A DNA stretch of 7,876 nt from Gammaproteobacteria bacterium. GTDB lineage: Bacteria; Pseudomonadota; Gammaproteobacteria; Tenderiales; Tenderiaceae. This document shows positions 1 to 6,913 of the stretch, piece after piece; positions within the stretch are counted from its first letter, which is position 1; every line of letters begins with the position of its first letter. The notes under the pieces are model-generated. The model worked only from the letters and a program-made list of their open reading frames with translations. It was not told the origin of the DNA and did not search any database. The translations under genes were made by a program, and so were the position numbers. The DNA lies in contig JAJRWO010000170.1 of the NCBI GenBank assembly GCA_024276775.1, positions 1-7,876 on the forward strand. The letters are read 5' to 3'.

Positions 1-44
1 CAGTAAGATGGAAAAACCAACTCAAATATCATAGAGTTACCCCT

Positions 45-914
45 ATGAAGACAGAATTCAAAACAATCGGCATTATCAGCAAGTTTAGTGATCTAATGAT
101 TGGCGGTACCATCACTACCTTAATCAACTTTCTGATGGACAGAGGTACTCAGGTCATCCTGAGTGAAAGCGCAGCCAAAACACTGCCTCCCTCTGAACTG
201 GAAACAGTGAACTTTGAACAACTGGGCCAACGCTGCGACCTGGCCATTGTCGTCGGTGGCGACGGCACCATCCTGCACTCGGTTCGCGCCCTGGCCGATT
301 ATGACATCCCCCTGGTTGGCATCAACCTCGGCCGTTTAGGTTTTCTGGCCGACATCTCACCCGATGACATGATGGAAAAACTAGGTGAAATCCTCGACGG
401 TGACTATCATGAAGAAAAGCGTTTTCTACTGGTTTCTCACGTCGAACGCGATGGCAAGGTCATTGACGAAGGTTATGCCTTCAACGATGTGGTGATTCAC
501 AAATGGAACTCAGTACGCATGATCGAGTTCGAAACCTATATCGATGGCCAACTCGTTAACGGCCAGCGTTCCGACGGCATGATTATCTCCACCCCGACCG
601 GTTCTACTGCCTACGCCCTGTCGGCTGGTGGGCCAATCCTGCACCCGAGCATGAACGCCATCATTCTGGTGCCCATCTGCCCACACACGCTTAGCAACCG
701 TCCCTTGGTCATCGATGCCGACAGCGATATTGAACTCGTCGTCAAACCCGGCAGCCAACCCCACGTTCGCATCACCCTGGATGGACAGGATAATTTTGAA
801 ATTCTCGACGAAGACTGCATCATCATTCGTAAAAAAGACCAGCCAATCCGACTCATTCATCCCGCAGGTCATGATCACTATCAACTTCTCCGAGCCAAGA
901 TGGGCTGGGGCTAA
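45..914 (+). CDS. nadK: NAD kinase (ATP-dependent NAD+ phosphorylation to NADP+)
   Basis: A cytosolic enzyme that makes NADP+ from NAD+ and ATP, the only route to NADP in most bacteria. The 289-residue product has the usual length. Family motifs are in order: GGDGT at 71-75 (nucleotide-binding/catalytic loop), NLGRLGF at 94-100, the ND pair at 147-148, RSDGMIISTPTGSTAY at about 175-190, SAGGPILHP at 193-201 and the PICPHTLSNRP segment at 210-220. The ATG at 45 places KTIGII at the expected N-terminal beta strand, matching the start of E. coli NadK; only a weak GAG-type ribosome binding site precedes it. recN follows on the same strand after 90 bases, the conserved gammaproteobacterial arrangement. 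In E. coli grpE lies divergently upstream; only 44 bases are visible here, so this cannot be tested. No truncation or missing motif is seen. Confidence 0.97.
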   Translation: MKTEFKTIGIISKFSDLMIGGTITTLINFLMDRGTQVILSESAAKTLPPSELETVNFEQLGQRCDLAIVVGGDGTILHSVRALADYDIPLVGINLGRLGFLADISPDDMMEKLGEILDGDYHEEKRFLLVSHVERDGKVIDEGYAFNDVVIHKWNSVRMIEFETYIDGQLVNGQRSDGMIISTPTGSTAYALSAGGPILHPSMNAIILVPICPHTLSNRPLVIDADSDIELVVKPGSQPHVRITLDGQDNFEILDEDCIIIRKKDQPIRLIHPAGHDHYQLLRAKMGWG

Positions 915-968
915 AAAATGGAAATCATATAACATTGACAACGGGCATCACGCCATTGGCAAACGTTA

Positions 969-974
969 TATAAT
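969..974 (+). promoter_or_regulatory. Possible -10 box for recN
   Basis: A perfect TATAAT lies 30 bases before the recN ATG, so a transcript could start near 981 with a short leader of about 24 bases. No convincing -35 hexamer is found 16-18 bases upstream; a TTGACA at 935-940 is 28 bases away, too far for a normal sigma-70 promoter. recN may therefore have its own promoter in addition to readthrough from nadK. The call rests only on the -10 match. Confidence 0.35.
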
Positions 975-1004
975 TCCCATTCATAACCAATACATAATCG
1001 CTGT

Positions 1005-2681
1005 ATGCTGAATCAAATTTATATCCGCAACTTCGCCATCATCGAGCAACTTGAGCTTGACCTGAAAACCGGCATGTCAGTCATGACCGGCGAAACCGGC
1101 GCTGGCAAGTCTATTCTCGTCGATGCCCTGGGACTGGTTCTGGGTGACCGTGCTGACAGTGACGTTGTTCGCCATGGCGCCGAACGCGCCGAAATCTGCG
1201 CCTATTTCGATATTGAAAAACTCAGCGATGTACAAACCTGGCTCAAGGATCATGACCTTGATAACACTGACGAATGCGTACTGCGCCGCATCATCTCCGC
1301 CGAAGGCCGTTCTCGCGGCTACATCAATGGCAGCCCAGCCCCCATGCAATTAATGAAAGAGCTGGGCGAAATGCTGGTCGATATTCACGGCCAGCATCAA
1401 CACCAATCCCTGCTCAAAGCAGACGTGCAACGCCATTTGCTGGACGACTACGCTGGCAATAAAAAGCTCGCCGCACAGGTACAAAGCATTTTTCAACATT
1501 GGCAGGATGCAAACCAGCAACTGAAGGCTCTGCGCCAGCACGCCCGCGAAAAAGATGCCCGCCTCGAACTGCTGGGCTTCCATACCCAGGAACTAAAAAC
1601 ACTGGCCCTTGGCAACAACGAACTGCAACAACTGGACAAAGAGCAACGTCGCCTCGCCAATGGTGACAACCTGCTGCAACAATGCAACGCAGCATTGCAA
1701 AGTCTGTATGAAAACGACCCAGGCAGCGCCCTCAGTTTGATCAACCAACACTTGGCCGAACTAGAACCTCTACGCCAACTCGAACCACAACTTGCCAGCA
1801 TCTGCGGCATGCTCAATGAGGCGAGCATCCAGATTCAGGAAGGCTGTAATGAACTGCGACACTATATTGACCGCATCGAACTCGACCCCGAGCGACTCGA
1901 GCAGGTTGAACAGCGCCTCAGCAATATTCACGACATTGCCCGTAAACACCACGTTAAACCGGAGGCAATACCTGAGCTTTTGAATACCTTTTCTGGCGAA
2001 CTGCAACAACTGAAAAACGTCGATATGGAACTGGATACACTGCAACAAAAAATAGCGCAACTCGGCCAAAAATTTATCGACACTGCCACCAAACTGAGCC
2101 AAAAACGCAATAAGGCCGCCAGAAAACTGGTCAGGCAAGTCACTGCAATCATCCAGGAACTCGGCATGCCAGCAGGCAAGTTCAGTATCAAACTGATAAA
2201 CCGAGATACCACTACACCCCATCGCCACGGCCTGGAAAGCATCAGCTTTGAAGTTACCGCCAACCCCGGCCAGCCCGCCAAACCATTATCCAAAGTTGCT
2301 TCAGGGGGTGAACTGTCACGCATTTCTTTAGCCATTGAAGTTCTGCTCTGCAATAACCAGCAGATTCCGACCCTGATTTTTGATGAGGTCGATACGGGTA
2401 TTGGCGGTGCCGTGGCCGAAACCGTTGGCCGCCAATTACGCAAACTGGGCGAAAGCCATCAGGTACTCTGCGTCACCCACCTACCCCAAGTGGCCGCTTT
2501 GGGCCATCGGCACTTTCAGGTCAACAAACAAATCCACAAAAACTCAACCCAGACCAATATTATTGAACTTACCGAAAATACCCGTCAAGATGAAATCGCG
2601 CGTATGCTTGGCGGTGTAGAAATTACCCGACAGACCCGCGCTCATGCCAAAGAGATGATTAACCGCGCCGAACAGGCTTGA
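1005..2681 (+). CDS. recN: DNA repair protein RecN (SMC-like ATPase)
   Basis: RecN is an SMC-family ATPase acting in recombinational repair of double-strand breaks together with RecA. The 558-residue product is full length. The N-terminal head carries Walker A GETGAGKS at 29-36; the central part, about 150-360, is rich in Leu, Gln, Glu and Lys with many HQ/QL repeats, as expected for the coiled-coil arms; the C-terminal head carries the ABC signature SGGELS at 433-438, Walker B LIFDE ending at D460-E461, and THLPQVAA at 491-498. The start MLNQIYIRNFAII matches the conserved RecN beginning, although no good ribosome binding site precedes it. In E. coli recN is strongly SOS-induced through LexA boxes; I see no CTGT-N8-ACAG box in the 90 bases upstream. 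It ends 8 bases before the convergent fur stop codon. Confidence 0.97.
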   Translation: MLNQIYIRNFAIIEQLELDLKTGMSVMTGETGAGKSILVDALGLVLGDRADSDVVRHGAERAEICAYFDIEKLSDVQTWLKDHDLDNTDECVLRRIISAEGRSRGYINGSPAPMQLMKELGEMLVDIHGQHQHQSLLKADVQRHLLDDYAGNKKLAAQVQSIFQHWQDANQQLKALRQHAREKDARLELLGFHTQELKTLALGNNELQQLDKEQRRLANGDNLLQQCNAALQSLYENDPGSALSLINQHLAELEPLRQLEPQLASICGMLNEASIQIQEGCNELRHYIDRIELDPERLEQVEQRLSNIHDIARKHHVKPEAIPELLNTFSGELQQLKNVDMELDTLQQKIAQLGQKFIDTATKLSQKRNKAARKLVRQVTAIIQELGMPAGKFSIKLINRDTTTPHRHGLESISFEVTANPGQPAKPLSKVASGGELSRISLAIEVLLCNNQQIPTLIFDEVDTGIGGAVAETVGRQLRKLGESHQVLCVTHLPQVAALGHRHFQVNKQIHKNSTQTNIIELTENTRQDEIARMLGGVEITRQTRAHAKEMINRAEQA

Positions 2682-2689
2682 TTGCCAGC

Positions 2690-3109
2690 TTATGCTGCAT
2701 TTTTCTGGCAGGCAGGACAAACGCCGTAGATGTGCAGACTGTGATCGGTAATTTTATAGCCACCCTGCTCGGCAATCGCCTTTTGCCGTTCTTCAATAAT
2801 GTCATCCACAAACTCATCCACCCGGCCACACTTAACACAGAGCATATGATCATGATGCTCACCCTGGTCCAGTTCAAACACTGAGTGGCCGCCATCAAAG
2901 TGGTGACGTACCACCAGACCTGCCTGCTCAAACTGGGTCAGAACACGATAAACTGTCGCCAGACCAATATCCTCATCACTCGCCAATAGACATTTATAGA
3001 CATCCTCAGCCCGCATATGCTTACCCTGCTTGGCCTCAAGAATTTTCAGAATTTTGAGCCGTGGCACAGTTGCCTTAAGACCTGCTTTTTTTAATTCCTG
3101 CTGTGACAA
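2690..3109 (-). CDS. fur: Ferric uptake regulator Fur (TTG start)
   Basis: An iron-responsive dimeric repressor that with Fe2+ binds Fur boxes and controls iron uptake and related genes. The 139 residues fall in the usual range. The N-terminal winged helix includes GLKATVPRLKIL (10-21) and LATVYRVLTQFEQAGLV (50-66). The metal-binding half has H31, E79, the HHDH cluster at 85-88, E106 and H123, and two structural zinc pairs, CVKC at 91-94 and CPAC at 131-134. The reading begins at TTG (3109-3107), preceded by AAGGAG at 3122-3117 with a 7-base spacer, which fixes this start; no in-frame ATG gives a complete N-terminus. It is divergent from bamE, as in the pseudomonad fur-omlA pair. Four cysteines argue for Fur over a metal-poor paralogue; Zur is unlikely given the close match to gammaproteobacterial Fur. 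Confidence 0.95.
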   Translation of the reverse strand: MSQQELKKAGLKATVPRLKILKILEAKQGKHMRAEDVYKCLLASDEDIGLATVYRVLTQFEQAGLVVRHHFDGGHSVFELDQGEHHDHMLCVKCGRVDEFVDDIIEERQKAIAEQGGYKITDHSLHIYGVCPACQKNAA

Positions 3110-3116
3110 ACTAAAA

Positions 3117-3122
3117 CTCCTT
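3117..3122 (-). promoter_or_regulatory. Strong ribosome binding site of fur
   Basis: The minus strand reads AAGGAG followed by seven bases and then TTG. This is the best Shine-Dalgarno match in the window and shows that fur starts at the TTG at 3109 despite the weak initiation codon. The TTG may keep translation of this abundant regulator moderate (inference). Confidence 0.8.
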
Positions 3123-3205
3123 AACGCTCAACCTCAATGGCAGCTAAATCCCGTTTAGTGTAAGATTCACGCCTCTAATTCGGACAATAACTGATTAAAC
3201 CACTA

Positions 3206-3523
3206 ATGCAAAAGCTTCTCATTTCTATATCGCTTTGCGCAAGCCTTCTTTTAGGTTGCAGCCCACATAAACTGGAAATCCAGCAAGGCAACATGATTAC
3301 CGCAGACATGCTGCAAAAACTCAAAGTAGGCATGACCACAAAGCAGGTCAGGTTTCTCTTTGGTTCACCGCAACTCACCGACTCATTTCATCCTGATCGT
3401 TGGGACTACCTTTACAGTCTGCGCAAAAATAATATTGAAACAGAACGCAAACATCTGGTTCTGTATTTTGAAAATGAGATCCTTAGCAGGTTTGAAGCAA
3501 AAACGGCCAACCTGGCAGACTAA
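3206..3523 (+). CDS. bamE: Outer-membrane assembly lipoprotein BamE (SmpA/OmlA family)
   Basis: BamE is a small lipoprotein subunit of the BAM complex that folds beta-barrel proteins into the outer membrane. The 105-residue product begins with a lipoprotein signal peptide: basic QK, hydrophobic LLISISLCASLLLG and lipobox LLGC with Cys18. Ser at +2 is compatible with sorting to the outer membrane. The SmpA/OmlA domain follows at about 28-95, with QGNMI, LKVGMTTKQVRFLFGSP and WDYLYSL, all typical family signatures. It is divergent from fur (96 bases between starts), as in pseudomonads, and keeps the E. coli order recN-bamE-rnfH-ratA. No strong ribosome binding site is visible upstream of the ATG. 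A perfect hairpin begins at its stop codon. Confidence 0.94.
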   Translation: MQKLLISISLCASLLLGCSPHKLEIQQGNMITADMLQKLKVGMTTKQVRFLFGSPQLTDSFHPDRWDYLYSLRKNNIETERKHLVLYFENEILSRFEAKTANLAD

Positions 3524-3548
3524 TATACCCATAACGCTATGGGTATAT
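3523..3548 (+). terminator. Perfect 11-bp hairpin directly after bamE
   Basis: ATATACCCATA and its exact complement TATGGGTATAT are separated by a 4-base ACGC loop, starting at the last base of the bamE stop codon. The stem is long and gap-free, so it likely ends or stabilises the bamE transcript. It has no following T-run on either strand, so a classical intrinsic terminator is not proven; a 3'-end stabilising hairpin or protein site is possible. Confidence 0.5.
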
Positions 3549-3574
3549 AACCTTTGCAAATGACGCTCTGAATT

Positions 3575-3596
3575 GAAAAATGCCCAAAGAGGCACT
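3575..3596 (-). terminator. Weak intrinsic terminator for the rnfH-ratA-transporter run
   Basis: On the minus strand TGCC, a six-base TCTTTG loop and GGCA are followed directly by TTTTTC; an A-U and a G-U pair may extend the stem. It stands about 75 bases beyond the rnfH stop in the right orientation. The short stem makes it a weak call. Confidence 0.35.
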
Positions 3597-3671
3597 GGAG
3601 CCGAGATACAGGTGACCAATATTATTCAGTAGATGATCATCATTATCTTAACATTATGATGATTTCCATTC

Positions 3672-3986
3672 CTAAATATCACCCCCGCCCTTTTTCATTT
3701 TTTTGCCTTCTTCCGCCCGTTTACGACGCACTTCTTTCGGGTCAGCAATCAACTTGCGATAGATCTCAACACGATCCCCCGGGCGCAGGGTATTACCAAG
3801 CTTGGTCAGTTTGCCAAACACCCCCACCTTGTTCACAGCAAGATCAATCTCGGGGAATGTTTCCAGAATACCCGACTGCTTGATAATCTCTTCCACGGTT
3901 GCCTCAGCTGGCACATCCACTTCAAAAATCAACTGCTCATCAGGACGGGCGAATGCCACCTCTACCTTAATACTATTATCGCTCAC
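3672..3986 (-). CDS. rnfH: RnfH family protein (UPF0125; ubiquitin-like fold)
   Basis: A small protein of the RnfH/UPF0125 family (RatB/YfjF of E. coli), with a beta-grasp fold; its biochemical role is not established, though the name comes from an association with rnf genes. Family hallmarks are VEVAFARPDEQ near the start, VGVFGK in the middle, and LRPGDRVEIYR followed by LIADPKEVRRKRA. The C-terminus is basic and glycine-rich. I prefer the GTG at 3986-3984 (104 residues): TTGAGG lies six bases upstream and the length fits the family. The longer reading from 4037 (121 residues) adds a stretch lying inside ratA without family character. With the GTG start the gene overlaps the end of ratA by 11 bases, which suggests translational coupling. 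Confidence 0.9.
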   Translation of the reverse strand: MSDNSIKVEVAFARPDEQLIFEVDVPAEATVEEIIKQSGILETFPEIDLAVNKVGVFGKLTKLGNTLRPGDRVEIYRKLIADPKEVRRKRAEEGKKMKKGGGDI

Positions 3987-4413
3987 CGTAGACCTCAACT
4001 GCTCGCTTGCAAAAGGCATCAACCAAGGAATTGGCAATTTGATTGAACACCGGCCCCAATGTCAGGCCAAGTATTTTATTGGAAAACTCAAATTCCATTA
4101 ACAAAGACATTTTACAGGCATGCTCATCCAAGGCATCAAAACGCCAAAAACCCTCCAGATGATGAAACGGCCCCTCCTCCAGACGCATCTCAATCATCTT
4201 GTTTTTTTGCACTCGGTTACAGGTGATAAAGGACTTTTCGATGCCTCCCTTGCTCAACGCCAGAAAACCACGAATAACATCTGCATCAGAACTTAAAACA
4301 CGGCTGCTTTTGCACCACGGCAAAAAATTCTGATAAGCATCAATATCATTCACAAGGGCAAACATTTCAGCCGCCGAATACGGCACCAAGGCACTACGAT
4401 CTATACTTGTCAT
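3976..4413 (-). CDS. ratA: RatA / COQ10-like START-domain protein
   Basis: A 145-residue single-domain protein of the SRPBCC (START-like) fold, the polyketide cyclase/COQ10 group. E. coli RatA was reported to bind 50S subunits and block 70S formation, while mitochondrial and some bacterial homologues bind ubiquinone; which role applies here is open. Visible family features are the N-terminal VPYSAAEMFALVNDI, the FLPWCKSSRVL segment, the central strands ending in EGPFHHLEGFWRF and the C-terminal helix GPVFNQIANSLVDAFCKRA that closes the lipid-binding pocket. The ATG at 4413 gives the usual family start MTSIDRSALVPYS; its ribosome binding site is weak. It lies 24 bases after the transporter stop and overlaps rnfH, so the three are probably co-transcribed. 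No separate antitoxin gene is present. Confidence 0.93.
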   Translation of the reverse strand: MTSIDRSALVPYSAAEMFALVNDIDAYQNFLPWCKSSRVLSSDADVIRGFLALSKGGIEKSFITCNRVQKNKMIEMRLEEGPFHHLEGFWRFDALDEHACKMSLLMEFEFSNKILGLTLGPVFNQIANSLVDAFCKRAVEVYGER

Positions 4414-4437
4414 TCACTACCACACCATTATCGCCAC

Positions 4438-5988
4438 TCAATCACGCTCGAGCAGTTCTCGCTCAAAATCACCGTTGCGCAACTTTTGCATATACACATT
4501 CAACGCAGCGCGTACTTTATCCTGCAATAGATACAAACCAAGAATATTGGGAAAGGCCATTGATAAAATCATCAAATCACTAAAATCAAGAATATTGGCA
4601 GCACTGGTAATCGAACCCAAAAAAACCACCACAACAAACATAATCCGAAAGGCTATCGCCGACTGCTCACCAAATAAATAAGACCAACAACGCTCACCGT
4701 AATATGACCACGAAATCATAGTGCTAAAAGCAAACAGCACCACCGCCAGGGTCAATATCAACGGAAACCATGAAATCACTGCGCCAAAGGCGGCACTGGT
4801 CAGGGCCGCACCTTGCCTGTTGGCCACCAGATCAGCGGTCTCCGGACTGTTATAAACGCCAGTAATGATAATCACCAAGGCAGTCATAGTGCAGATCACA
4901 ATGGTATCAATAAAAGGTTCCAACAAGGCGACAATACCCTCACGTACCGGATATTTGGTTCGCGCCGTAGAGTGGGCAATCGCCGCCGAGCCTATACCAG
5001 CCTCGCTGGAAAAGGCCGCGCGCTGGAAACCAACCACCAATACCCCAATAATACCCCCCAAACCTGCTTCAGGGGTAAAGGCACCTGCTACAATTTGAAC
5101 CAGCATCGCCGGCACCATCGAAACATGGCTTAAAACGATCCAGAGACAGGCCAGGATATAAATCCCGCACATAGACGGCACAATCGCCTGGGTAACATGA
5201 GCAATCCGTTTGATGCCGCCAATAATCACCAACCCAACCAGCACCGCCATAATCAGGCCATAAATCCACGAATTCTCGGCAATCGTCGGCACACTCTGCT
5301 GCACCACAGACAACGACTGACTCACCTGAAAGGCATTCCCCGCCCCCAGCGAACCGCCAATACACAAAATGGAAAACAGCACCGCCAATACCTTACCCGT
5401 CTTGGCCCAACCCACCTCCGCCAAGCCTTTGCTAAGGTACTCCATCGCCCCACCCATCACATGACCATCAGGACGAACCTCTCGATACATCTGTCCCAGG
5501 GTACATTCAGTAAACTTGGCCGCCATGCCAAAAAATCCGGCCACAATCATCCAGAACGTTGCCCCCGGACCACCGATGCTAATGGCAATGGCCACCCCGG
5601 CAATATTACCTAAACCGACCGTTGCCGACAGTGCCGTCGACAAGGCCTGAAAATGAGAGGTTTCACCGATATCTTTCGGGTCATCATACTTGCCCCGCAC
5701 ACACTGAATGGCATGAGCAAATGCACGAAGATTGATAAATCCCATGCGAAAGGTGAAATAGATTGCACCAACCGCCAACCACGCTACCGCAAACGGCAGA
5801 GTCACCCCATCAATAAACCCCAGCACATCGAAGAATGTCAGCGCATAGAGATAACCCACCAAAACACCAAATAACTGATCAATAGATTCACCAAACCCAA
5901 CCGCCTCATCCGCCGCCAGCACCGCCGGTGCCAGCAGAGCAACCGCCAACCCCAGCACAACTGTCGCCAGTCGTTTATTCGCCTGCAT
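4438..5988 (-). CDS. Sodium:alanine/glycine symporter (AGCS family)
   Basis: An inner-membrane carrier that takes up alanine, glycine or a similar small amino acid with Na+. The product has 516 residues from the ATG at 5988. Many hydrophobic segments are seen, with family signatures GLGNIAGVAIAISIGGPGATFW, FTECTLGQMYRE, AAFSSEAGIGSAAIAHS and FAFSTMISWSYYGERCWSYL. The N-terminus carries an extra signal-like hydrophobic stretch ending APAVLAAD, so the first segment may be cleaved. The start is chosen because AGGGAG lies nine bases before this ATG; an in-frame GTG at 6006 would place that ribosome binding site inside the gene. It is divergent from smpB, with 146 bases between starts, and leads the transporter-ratA-rnfH run. 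It is not part of this block in E. coli. The exact substrate cannot be read from sequence. Confidence 0.93.
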   Translation of the reverse strand: MQANKRLATVVLGLAVALLAPAVLAADEAVGFGESIDQLFGVLVGYLYALTFFDVLGFIDGVTLPFAVAWLAVGAIYFTFRMGFINLRAFAHAIQCVRGKYDDPKDIGETSHFQALSTALSATVGLGNIAGVAIAISIGGPGATFWMIVAGFFGMAAKFTECTLGQMYREVRPDGHVMGGAMEYLSKGLAEVGWAKTGKVLAVLFSILCIGGSLGAGNAFQVSQSLSVVQQSVPTIAENSWIYGLIMAVLVGLVIIGGIKRIAHVTQAIVPSMCGIYILACLWIVLSHVSMVPAMLVQIVAGAFTPEAGLGGIIGVLVVGFQRAAFSSEAGIGSAAIAHSTARTKYPVREGIVALLEPFIDTIVICTMTALVIIITGVYNSPETADLVANRQGAALTSAAFGAVISWFPLILTLAVVLFAFSTMISWSYYGERCWSYLFGEQSAIAFRIMFVVVVFLGSITSAANILDFSDLMILSMAFPNILGLYLLQDKVRAALNVYMQKLRNGDFERELLERD

Positions 5989-6099
5989 TGTCCATAACTC
6001 CCTCACCCGATCAGCTTAAACCAATCAAATCCAGTTAAATTAAATAGATAGCGAATTTTACTCCTAATCAACAAATATTGCGATTTAAGACAAAAATGC

Positions 6100-6127
6100 T
6101 TCGGAAAATAACAGACTTAGCTATAAT
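6100..6127 (+). promoter_or_regulatory. Probable smpB promoter giving a leaderless or near-leaderless mRNA
   Basis: A perfect TATAAT at 6122-6127 ends seven bases before the smpB ATG. A weak -35 TTCGGA at 6100-6105 stands 16 bases upstream. Transcription would be expected to begin at or within a base or two of the ATG. No Shine-Dalgarno sequence lies between, which agrees with a leaderless message. Confidence 0.45.
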
Positions 6128-6134
6128 CGCACGC

Positions 6135-6608
6135 ATGGCCAAAAAACCCGTTAAAAAACACAGCAGCACCATCGCTCTCAATAAAAAAGCCAAACACGAC
6201 TTTTTTATTGAGGACAAATTCGAAGCGGGTGTCGCCCTGCAAGGCTGGGAAGTCAAAAGCCTACGCGCAGGCCGAGTCCAAATGCGCGATGGCTATGTTG
6301 CACTACAAAATGGCGAAGCCTACCTCACTGGCGTCTTAATCACGCCACTGCAAACCGCCTCCACTCACATCAGGCCAGAACAAAGCCGCGCCCGCAAACT
6401 ACTGCTTAACCGCCGCGAGCTGGACCGCATGGTAGGCGCCGTTGAACGGCAAGGTTATACCGTCATACCCACCGCCATGTACTGGAAACACAACCGCGTC
6501 AAAGTTGAAATTTGCCTGGCCAAAGGCAAACAACAACACGATAAACGCGCCACTCTCAAAGACAAAGACTGGGCACGCGAAAAACAGCGTATCCTGAAGC
6601 GGGGTTGA
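6135..6608 (+). CDS. smpB: SsrA-binding protein SmpB (trans-translation)
   Basis: SmpB binds the tRNA-like part of tmRNA, brings it to stalled ribosomes and places its C-terminal tail in the empty mRNA channel. From the ATG at 6135 the product has 157 residues, the family norm, and starts MAKKPVKKHSSTIALNKKA. The OB-fold core shows DFFIEDKFEAGVALQGWEVK followed by SLRAGRVQMRDGYV, then HIRPEQSRARKLLLNRRE, and VKVEICLAKGKQQHDKR leading to the basic tail DWAREKQRILKRG that is needed for decoding-centre contact. A longer in-frame reading from a TTG at 6078 adds 19 residues unlike the family and is rejected. The partner RNA gene ssrA lies downstream, but 419 bases away because a mobile element sits between them. 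Confidence 0.97.
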   Translation: MAKKPVKKHSSTIALNKKAKHDFFIEDKFEAGVALQGWEVKSLRAGRVQMRDGYVALQNGEAYLTGVLITPLQTASTHIRPEQSRARKLLLNRRELDRMVGAVERQGYTVIPTAMYWKHNRVKVEICLAKGKQQHDKRATLKDKDWAREKQRILKRG

Positions 6609-6627
6609 TCCAGTCCCCGTCAAGCAA

Positions 6628-6645
6628 AGCATTAAACCTAATACT
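6628..6645 (+). repeat. Left copy of the 18-bp target duplication
   Basis: AGCATTAAACCTAATACT abuts the left end of the mobile element and matches the right copy at 6962-6979 in 17 of 18 bases; the only difference is G against A at the second base. Its position flush with the inverted repeat on both sides marks it as a target-site duplication. Confidence 0.75.
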
Positions 6646-6693
6646 GTCAGGAGTAAATAGAACTATCCGGATAATTAACACGACATGTGTCCG
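6646..6693 (+). repeat. Left terminal inverted repeat of the element
   Basis: Pairs with 6914-6961 read in reverse complement, 34 of 48 bases identical and no gaps. The conserved blocks are GT at the tip, TCC at 6666-6668, ATAATTAACACG at 6671-6682 and TGTCCG at 6688-6693; the last two probably include the main transposase-binding bases (inference). Confidence 0.75.
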
Positions 6694-6695
6694 CT

Positions 6696-6879
6696 TTATT
6701 TCAGTTTTATCAGATATTGCGAAGCGGGCTTACGCAATCTGGGCTTGTTGTCGATGGTCACCTTTGCCATTAATATAATGATAACGGTGTTGGTCTTTTG
6801 GAATTTGTAAATACGGGGAATAGACGGCAATCATGATAATACCTATCTGAAAACCTTCGTATGCTTCTTCAAATCTCAT
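6696..6879 (-). pseudogene. Collapsed transposase gene, ISNCY/IS1202-like
   Basis: The reading from ATG 6879 to TAA 6730 gives 49 residues made of three blocks that I recognise from distant parts of ISNCY-type DDE transposases. MRFEEAYEGFQ resembles the conserved N-terminus. GIIMIAVYSP resembles the stretch normally read as a GIEMIPAYSPEARGR-like motif near the last catalytic Glu. LQIPKDQHRYHY resembles the C-terminal LQIP-DRHRCHYV-like stretch. The intervening helix-turn-helix and catalytic core are absent. After HYI the original frame continues one base out of phase: the reading from ATG 6770 gives AKVTIDNKPRLRKPASQYL and stops at 6698-6696, next to the left inverted repeat. This means at least two internal deletions and one frameshift. 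The product cannot be an active transposase. The match is by remembered motif, not alignment. Confidence 0.65.
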
Positions 6880-6913
6880 CTGTTTTAATCTCTCGTGAAA
6901 GAAAGAATAGATC

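Noticed and set aside
985..1010. LexA/SOS box before recN
   Set aside because: CTGTAT overlaps the start codon, but no ACAG half lies at the right spacing; the visible inverted repeat ATACA-N7-TGTAT has the opposite orientation to a LexA box.
1928..2443. 171-codon minus-strand ORF inside recN
   Set aside because: Antisense shadow; Ser/Cys/Phe-rich low-sense sequence opposite conserved recN motifs.
2683..2710. Bidirectional terminator between recN and fur
   Set aside because: TGCCAG and CTGGCA are complementary, but the 16-base loop and their position within the fur coding end make a working terminator unlikely.
3636..3663. ATCATCAT / ATGATGAT inverted repeat before the rnfH stop
   Set aside because: An 8-bp stem of simple-sequence ATC units with a 12-base loop and no T-run; most likely low-complexity chance, and not a convincing Fur box.
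5197..5613. 138-codon ORF on the plus strand
   Set aside because: Antisense shadow of the AGCS symporter, rich in His, Asn, Gln and Arg as expected from a reversed membrane-protein gene; no ribosome binding site or family character.
6077..6134. Longer smpB reading from TTG 6078
   Set aside because: The added 19 residues are unlike any SmpB N-terminus, and the perfect TATAAT lies within them.
6599..6620. Terminator after smpB
   Set aside because: GCGGGG and CCCCGT can pair over a 10-base loop, but the stem is short, overlaps the last codons and is followed by CAAGCAAAGC, with no T-run.
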